Of a stretch of 38,509 bases of DNA, positions 32,687-38,509 are shown piece after piece. The first letter of the stretch is position 1. Every line of letters begins with the position of its first letter. The notes under the pieces are model-generated. The model was not told the origin of the DNA. It did not search any database and was given only the letters and a program-made list of their open reading frames with translations. The position numbers were made by a program, and so were the translations under genes. The DNA is from Mesotaenium endlicherianum (Eukaryota > Streptophyta > Zygnematophyceae > Zygnematales > Mesotaeniaceae), in the NCBI GenBank assembly GCA_009602735.1, contig WELA01007128.1:129808-168316 (forward strand), given 5' to 3'.

Positions 32687-34747
32687 TGTGTCTGTTATCA
32701 AGCACCACTCGCACGCTCTTTTTAAAAGAAAGTGCAGGCCCACCTCCTCACAACTTCCTGGTGCTGTTGATATCATTATTGTCTTGCCGGGACGCTCTCT
32801 ACGCCAGACAGAAGCTCGCAAGATAAAGAAGCTGTCTCCAAGCCGGTCGCTACTCAGTCCTGCCGATTGGTTGCCCGCCGTCCCGTCTGCCCCTCTCCTC
32901 CGCAGTTTTTCAGCTGGTAGAATTCACAAGAGAAGCGCCTCCCTCTTCCCCTCCTCCTCCCCCGTCTCGTCCCCATCCTCCTACTCCTCCTCTTCCTCCT
33001 CATCTGCTCCTTCCTGCTCCGCTTCCCTCTCCTCCTCCTTTCCCCCGCCATCTTTTGCCCCTTCCTCCTCCTCCTCCTGCCCCCCCCCTTCGGTCGGCAA
33101 CGTGCTCACAAGCAAGTAAGCGGGCGGGTGGGGTCTTTGGGCACAGAGCTTCGACGCCGTCGTGTTGGGCCTCTCCGTGGGCCAGACAGAGTCGTTCCGG
33201 GTGAGTGCTACTACTGACAGCAGACCCCTCTCCCCACGCACGTCAGAACTCCACTGCCTTGCTTGGCGTCCCCAAGTGTCCTTCCTTTGTTTGTCTCTGA
33301 TTCTCACAAGGACCCTGTCACAGGGAGGATCCCAAGGAGCAGCAGCAGCAGCAGCACGGTTTGCTCAGAGAAGTGTGGGGGGGGGAGGGAAGTACATGTC
33401 GCACCGGACACTGATGAGGAGAGGCCCCTGTGCATGCTCTTGCCTCTCCTGAGCCTTGAGCTTGAAGGAGGGCTGCAGCCCCAACTGTCCCGGCCATCCC
33501 TGCCCGCCTTCCTGCCTGCCTGCCTCTCTTTGGCCTTCAGCCTCCGGTGCCGTGCACACCTGCACCCACTCCCAGGCTCTTGGCATGGAGCTGCCATTCC
33601 TCCTGCCCTTTACGACTGGATTAGGACCGCCGCTGTAGCTCACCACGCGCACGTGCTGCTCAAACAGCTCAGAACTACCACCAGCACCCAATATCTTCCT
33701 GCTGCTGCTGGTGGTGAAGATGGTACAGCCGCTGCGAGCCGAGCTGTGCGACGCTGAGCTGCTGTGCCATAGCAGCAGCAGCTTGTCGAGCGCAAGGCCC
33801 CAGCCCCGTCCCGCAAGTCATAGACGCCCCCGGCTCGTCAAATAAACTCCGCTGGACCAGGCCTGCCCGCATGTACGTCGCTGCATCACCTACCTGCTGA
33901 ATACTCACGCCATTGCCTGCTGCCTCCGTCCGCTGCCCGCAGTCAGTGGCGGGGGAGAGGGACGCGGACCTCGTCTTCAGCGTGCCGAAATCGCACGAGG
34001 AGGTCCAGCGGTTGCAGGAAGCTTCCGAGGAGCCTCTACGAGCGGGGACTCTGGTGTTCTTGTCCAACGGGCAACCTGCCGTCATCTTAGCTGTAAGCCC
34101 CCTCTAGGCTACATCGCCCCCCTCTCGCCCCACCCCTGCCCCCCCACCCCCACGCCCCTGGGCACGCACCTTAATGGGCCTGAAAGGGCTCAAGTGGAGT
34201 GACTTTTTGTGGTCGTGGCCGTCACTTGTCCTTTGGCCATAATGTGTGGTGTGTGGTTGGTTGCCTAGCTGGGTGAGCTTTTCCAAGAAGTTTCGTGTCC
34301 ACAGTCAAGCGGTGGCTCGTCTTGTAAAGGAGGGGGAGGATCGCCGTCCCCTCTATCTTGGAAAGAGGGGGAGCGTCGACAGGGTTGGGATGCGGACCTG
34401 TCGTGCTCCCTTCCTCTATCCAGCTGTCATCAAAATTGGGTTTGCATGTGGTTTCGCCGTCTTAGCATCCTCGTAGGATCATGTTTTGACCGTTAATTTT
34501 TTAGCCAAAAAGTCGCCTCCCAATCATGGCGATCTCAAAACCGCGCGTTTGGCAGTGCTTTCTCAGGCACTGTTCTCTGCGCCCTGCTGTCAGAGCTCTT
34601 AAGATATACTCTGCTGACTTGCACGTAATCTCGGCAACTGCGCAGGTTGATGACGACCAGGTGCGAATAGACGCCAATCATCCCCTAGCGGGGACAATGC
34701 TGCAGTTTCAAGTACGTCTTGTGTCGGTTGAGAAGGCGTCAACATAG
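30252..34747 (+). CDS. SlyD-type FKBP peptidyl-prolyl cis-trans isomerase
   Basis: Exons: 30252-30416 (5' part uncertain), 31062-31129, 32136-32219, 33147-33200, 33943-34092, 34646-34747 (TAG). All joins from 30416 on keep phase (1,0,0,0,0). The FKBP part is about 152 residues: GDMVSVHYSVTTEDGQ (strand with the conserved Tyr), SSSEGEEPLTFEVGAG, SFDAVVLGLSVGQTESFR, GERDADLVFSVP, then an insert-in-flap-like segment, and DANHPLAGTMLQFQVRLVSV. The order and the NHPLAG motif match SlyD-like FKBPs; the metal-binding His/Cys tail of bacterial SlyD is absent. The usual aromatic-Asp pair after E-D-G is replaced (H-M-L-S-S), so isomerase activity may be weak. Between ESFR and GERD about eight residues including the usual D-A-Y-G loop are missing. 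The frame that joins exon 2 (G-D-L-K-E-A-E-A) differs from the coding-like frame at the start of the 5' exon (LADAQASLLWVNCAGQACAI), so that exon contains an indel or its start is wrong. Confidence 0.75.
30524..30588. repeat. (TG)n microsatellite in FKBP intron 1
   Basis: A long, nearly pure TG run between the 30252-30416 and 31062-31129 exons, preceded by a TGTGTGCC unit. It is the longest pure dinucleotide run in the window. Confidence 0.95.
31606..31850 (+). promoter_or_regulatory. Cluster of TGACGTCA palindromes and CAGCACNTGA repeats in an FKBP intron
   Basis: Perfect CRE-type TGACGTCA octamers lie at 31606-31613, 31811-31818 and 31843-31850. Interleaved are CAGCACNTGA units at 31636-31645, 31670-31679, 31732-31741 and 31804-31813, and AAGTACG units near 31767, 31792 and 31823. 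TGACGTCA is the established site of CREB/ATF and plant TGA-type bZIP factors. The set lies in the 1 kb intron between exons 31062-31129 and 32136-32219 and could be an intronic enhancer, an alternative promoter or a degenerate repeat. Confidence 0.45.
32641..32692. repeat. (CT)n-(GT)n compound microsatellite
   Basis: About 29 bases of CT followed by about 22 of GT, in the FKBP intron between 32219 and 33147. The rest of this intron holds a TCC-rich tract (about 32940-33085) that gives a spurious Ser-rich open frame. Confidence 0.9.
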
Positions 34748-36670
34748 GTGCTGCTTAAGCTGCTTGTTAAGGTCGTAAACGGCGCTGGTAGCAATACGTG
34801 AAGTAAAAGCATGATCATGAAGATTTATGTCATACATTTGTCACTTGACCGTGTGTGCCAGTCTGTAAGGTCCTTGCAGATTGTGCCTCAGCATCGTTGT
34901 TCTGTACGAGATGTTGAACATGTTTATCGTTGCATGTGTGCTTGATTGAAGGATGCCATTCATTTATCAAGAAGTAAGAAGAAGACAGCTTGATTCCAAA
35001 AGCTTCTTCAGCATTGCCAGTCCGTTCTGATGCCCTTGGTCGCTTTGAAGTGCAAGTGCGTGCTTTGACTCTACACATCTGAACCCTCTTCAAAGTCTCA
35101 GATCCAAATGAATTGCAATGTTAACTTTCAATATAAAAGTGCAATGAGGGAGCTCGTCTTCTTAAAAAGCCCTATCACCTCAATCGGCTTACTTGCCTCT
35201 GCCTGACACACATTATTCTGTAGTAGGGTGTGCTAGCCAAGTACAAGTGGCCGGGAGTAGTTACAAGCACGGAAAAAAGCCAGTGGCCGTGTGGGATAAT
35301 TTAGCCTTAAACAGCAGTGGCATTGATGAAAAAAGGATGCAAGTGTATGATCTCGGGGTGAAACAGAAGGCAGTTTGTGATGAAAGTGCTGTGACCCCAG
35401 GAGTGCTGTGGAGCTTCTGGGCTCTGGACCTCTCTTTAAGAGTTCGATCCCATTCACACCCCTTTCAATTTACCTCCTTTTACATATAACTGAGCTGTAG
35501 GCTAAATCTACATTCTTAAAGCCTTAGACCTGATGACTTTGACCCAGCCGATTCCTTGTCGGTCTCATGGCGACACTGCGTGTTCATGGAATACGACGCA
35601 AATACACACGCGTCGACAGGGGGGATGTGAACAGGCACGACCAGTGTTAGACAAGCTCTGCCTTACGACTAGATTCTAGCCGACCCATCTGGTCGCGTAG
35701 ATTACGCCAATTAAAAATAACACAAGCATTCCAAATTAGAGGAGAAAGCTCCATCGTAGATTCCAAAGAGACGACTACTAAAGTCGACTCCAAAATTGTA
35801 CTCGGCATTCTGACTTCCTGAGAAGTACATTTTCGTCACGTCATGATCTCCTAAGTTAGGTCCTAACGCGTCCTTAACACCAGGCACGACCCGGGCACTG
35901 ACTATTGGTCATGATGTTCTGTGCACGTCCGGCACATTTTTGGCTTATTGTCGTCACTCCGGTCCTTCTCGTATGCATTGTTTTTCATTTTTTACGTCTT
36001 TCGGCAGGGCGCTTTACTGGAGTTAGTGCATTAAAAATCCAAATCTTGAAACTCCATAAAATATGTATATAGACTAGCGACAGAAGTCTAACGGATCGTG
36101 ATTCCAGTCAATTTCACGACTTTCACGGTCGTCAGCTCTTACGGTCTTGGCCGGTCCTGGTTTTCAGAGGAACCTTCTGCGGGCGAAGTCAGGCGAAGCA
36201 AGGGGGAGTGAGGCACTGCTTTTTAAGGAACCCCTCTTTGACTTGACGTGCATGTTTGACCTTGGCACTGCAGTTTCAAAACGCGTCGAGATTGGTCGGG
36301 TCGAGATGGACATGGACAGACATGGACCATACTGGAGTCTGGACCAAGTTATACAGCGTGATGTACAATCCACTGCGGCTGGGTCCAAAACAGCACACAA
36401 ACGGGAACTTCTATTATGCACGATAAGAATCACTTCTGTCGTCTCTTTCACTTCCGAGGTTGTACTTTGTCCTGGCTTCGAATATTACTGACCATATAAT
36501 CTTCATTCCTTCAATTCACTTAATTAGTAGTGCCCAGTTCCTAAATCTTGTTTAAGGTCAAACCAGAGCGAGGTTGAGGGGGGAAGCACCAACTTTTACA
36601 AATGAAGGGGACATGGGAGAGCTGAGCTCTAAAGGATACGTTGTTTTCACGTGAAGTAAGTACGCACGCT
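34748..36670. other. Intergenic region with two unassigned open frames
   Basis: Separates the FKBP and glycohydrolase genes. A 98-codon open stretch at 35193-35489 (+) reads SSYKHGKKPVAVWDNLALNS and has a TATAAAAG at 35132-35139 upstream, but its first in-frame ATG is internal (about 35336). Another at 36147-36491 (+) reads KRVEIGRVEMDMDRHGPYWS, has no ATG at its start, and follows a TTTTCAG acceptor. Neither matches a family I know; they may be unassigned exons or relics. GATTCCAGTCAATT near 36101 repeats a word also found near 5097. Confidence 0.4.
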
Positions 36671-37971
36671 ATGGCACAACAGAGCAACTTGGCAATTCCT
36701 TTGCAGGACAGGGTCATGGGTTCCATCCTCGGTGGCGCATGCGGAGATGCCATGGGAGCAAAAGTCGAGTTCTGGTCGGCAGAGACAATATTCAAGAACT
36801 TTGGGCCGCTTGGTGAAAGCTTTGGAACCCCCCCCACTGTACTTGCACTGTACTTGCACTGTACTTGCACTGTACTTGCACTGGACAGCATCTAGCAAGC
36901 ACTACTGTAACCTGTCTTCAAGTCAGACTCTTTGAAAATCCCAGTGCGTGTTTTTTACGTCTTAGAGTACGCTCTATTGCCCGTTCTGTAGTATGTACTC
37001 TTTGGTAGCCGGGAAAGAGCTGGTCATCCTTCTCGTGGTGAAGAACGCACACCTCGGACTTGGGGGCATATTGCAAATAAATAAAGTTCAAGGTCACGTG
37101 TGTAACCACGTCAATTGAGCATGTGTGTGCAGGCATACAGAAGATGCCCATCAATTACGACGTGCCAGGTGGCTTCACCGATGACACCCAGATGACGCTC
37201 TTCACGGCAGAGGGCCTGATCTCAGCCGTCAGGTGCTGGCATGAATCCAGGGGTGCAGACTCTACATTTACCGCTGACAGTGCAATCCTGGCCCTGCACC
37301 AATCGTACATGCGGTAACCTTCTGAGACCTTGCACTGGCCTCTGACGCAAGCTGACGTCGATTGTGCCGTGCACTCTGGCGATAATTATGCTAAAGGATG
37401 GCCTGCATCTTTTTAGAAGCTAGCAGCCAGGACACACTAACACACGAACACATACACACACACACACACACATGTACACACACGCGCGGTGCGTACACCC
37501 CGTACGCTCACACCCACGTGCAAACACACACGCACACAAACAAACATACGCACGTATGCATGCACACACACACGCATACACGCATACGCACAAGCCCACG
37601 CTCACTGTAGGTTGATCACTCTTGACCAAAGAGAGATTGAGATGAATATCAAGCGGCCCAGCAGCGGCTGCAGGTGAGAGTGCATGCTGGCCTCCCTGCC
37701 TGCCTGCCTGCCTACAACTTCTTGCCTATGCGTGCATCTGAAGGTGCGCGTGTGACTAAGTGCCTGTGGATTGACGTTGGAATGCACGGCAGGTGGCTGA
37801 ACACACAGGGAGTGAACTCGAGCTATCCCCTGTACGAGCGAGTCAAGGCTGAGGGACACCTGGCGAGCATACGGTGCCTGCACAGCCGCAGGGCGCCTGG
37901 CTTGACGTGCACGCGGTCTCTGATGTCCGGCAAGGCTGGCACCGTCACCTGCCCCATCAACGACAGCAAGG
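36671..37971 (+). CDS. ADP-ribosylglycohydrolase (ARH/DraG family), N-terminal part
   Basis: Removes ADP-ribose from proteins or related adducts; the fold binds two divalent metals. Exons: 36671-36812 (ATG start), 37133-37313, 37793-37971, continuing beyond the window. Exon 1 encodes QDRVMGSILGGACGDAMGAK then VEFWSAETIFKNFGP; residues 25-33 are the first conserved loop. Exon 2 encodes PGGFTDDTQMTLFTAEGLIS; T63-D64-D65-T66 are the expected metal/ribose ligands. Joining exon 2 directly to 37793 gives ALHQSYMR-WLNTQG, the usual family sequence (A-Y-L-R-W-L-x-T-Q-G). A further splice-bounded block at 37611-37673 would interrupt that motif. Exon 37793-37971 ends CPINDSKG at a GGTACTG donor, phase 1; the next expected block (C-G-G-x-M-R) is not in the remaining 540 bases. 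The wording of the motifs is closer to bacterial-type ADP-ribosylglycohydrolases than to animal ARH1/ARH3. The C-terminal half, with the remaining metal-binding Asp pair, is missing. Confidence 0.85.
36836..36879. repeat. Four perfect copies of an 11-base tandem repeat
   Basis: Unit ACTGTACTTGC, four perfect copies, beginning 24 bases after the exon 1 donor of the glycohydrolase gene. The sequence then breaks off as ACTGG. Confidence 0.95.
37437..37603. repeat. (CA)n-rich tract in glycohydrolase intron
   Basis: CACA, CACG, CATA and CAAA units over about 165 bases, ending at the CTCACTGTAG acceptor-like site at 37601-37610. Confidence 0.85.
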
Positions 37972-38509
37972 GTACTGCCGCTGCTGCCGCTGCTGCTGCT
38001 GTTGCTTAAAGTCTCGGTGCTTGCCTGCCTGCTAGGAAAAGGCGCGTATGCGTGCGGACGTGTACTTGGTGCATGTGCGCGCATTTGCATTTGTGCGTGC
38101 ATGTTTGTTTGCATGTGTGCGTTTGCATGTACATCTTTCTCTGTGCCGGTAAATTGAAGTCAATGGTAGAGAGAAGGGGAGCTTACCCTGCCGCAGCTGC
38201 TGCTGCCACGGGGCTGCATGCTTGACAGCCTCCGGGCCTCTGGCTTTCCCTCCCACACAAACAGGACGGCGACGCCGGGCATGGCGCCACGTCCTCCTCT
38301 CACTTGCCACGTCCTCCCGATGACTGTTTATATGTGTGGTCTTCATTGCTTCCTGAGGTCAGGGTTGGCCTGCTAAAATGCGTCTGATATTTGTGGCCCT
38401 TTCCTTGAATCAACCTGCCAAAGAAGCTTGTCCACTTCCTCCTCCGTACATTCCTGTCGGTCCTTGTCTGGCCTCCGCCTCCCGTCCTCCCCCTTCCTCT
38501 CCCCCCCCC
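37972..38509 (+). other. Glycohydrolase intron running off the window
   Basis: Begins with the GTACTG donor, then a GCTGCT-type tract (37977-38006) and GT-rich sequence (about 38040-38125). No exon with the next glycohydrolase motif is seen. The window ends in a poly-C run, as it begins. Confidence 0.55.

Noticed and set aside
32451..33119. 222-codon Ser-rich open frame on the + strand
   Set aside because: It lies wholly inside an FKBP intron and is made of CT, GT and TCC microsatellites; the Ser run is a product of TCC repeats.
35380..35460. B-box-like GAGTTCGATCCC at about 35439, suggesting a tRNA
   Set aside because: No matching A box, anticodon arm or acceptor stem could be folded in the preceding 80 bases.

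Overview
This is a nuclear genome window from a eukaryote, most likely a microalga or other protist. The coding sequence is GC-rich and split by GT-AG introns that are full of (GT)n, (TA)n, trinucleotide and poly-C/poly-G tracts. Intergenic DNA is clearly more AT-rich. TAG and TGA both serve as stops, so the code looks standard. I cannot place the organism more closely from sequence alone. Two short TTAGGG-type tracts (25034-25048, 29284-29299) show only that this telomere-like motif occurs internally.

Layout. (1) 476-1084 (+): the last two exons of RUVBL1/Pontin. (2) 1085-5856: intergenic, AT-rich and then a GC-shifted, repeat-worn stretch. (3) 5857-10980 (+): a six-exon gene for a 366-residue protein with a charged helical domain and two C-terminal membrane helices, family not recognised. 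(4) 10981-12422: the space between convergent genes, with three perfect PUF-type UGUAAAUA elements and a perfect palindrome. (5) 12423-15185 (-): a four-exon gene ending in an ARID DNA-binding domain; its 5' side runs into a 904-base assembly gap (15213-16116). (6) 16655-18472 (-): a gene whose start is intact and whose 3' end is lost in that gap. It resembles a plant-type protein built like a 2-oxoglutarate/Fe(II) oxygenase. (7) 18525-19072 (-): three exons of an unrecognised protein. (8) 19073-21741: intergenic. (9) 21742-27079 (+): a large Gln/Gly- then Ser/Pro-rich, probably nuclear protein. (10) 27673-28324 (+): a weak two-exon candidate. (11) 30252-34747 (+): a SlyD-type FKBP prolyl isomerase with a cluster of TGACGTCA sites in one intron. 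(12) 36671-37971 (+): the 5' part of an ADP-ribosylglycohydrolase that continues past the window.

The genes do not form an operon or an obvious pathway. They are ordinary monocistronic nuclear genes: chromatin (RUVBL1, ARID), protein folding (FKBP), ADP-ribose metabolism and several unknowns. I see no mobile-element coding sequence, CRISPR array, rRNA or convincing tRNA. The most interesting signals are regulatory or gene-structural: the PUF element cluster, the intronic CRE-like cluster, a 63-nt cassette-exon candidate that would interrupt the glycohydrolase, a local duplication of a 3' splice site with the start of its exon, and a frame break at the FKBP 5' exon. Exon borders were inferred by eye from splice consensus, phase continuity and protein similarity; no transcript data were available.
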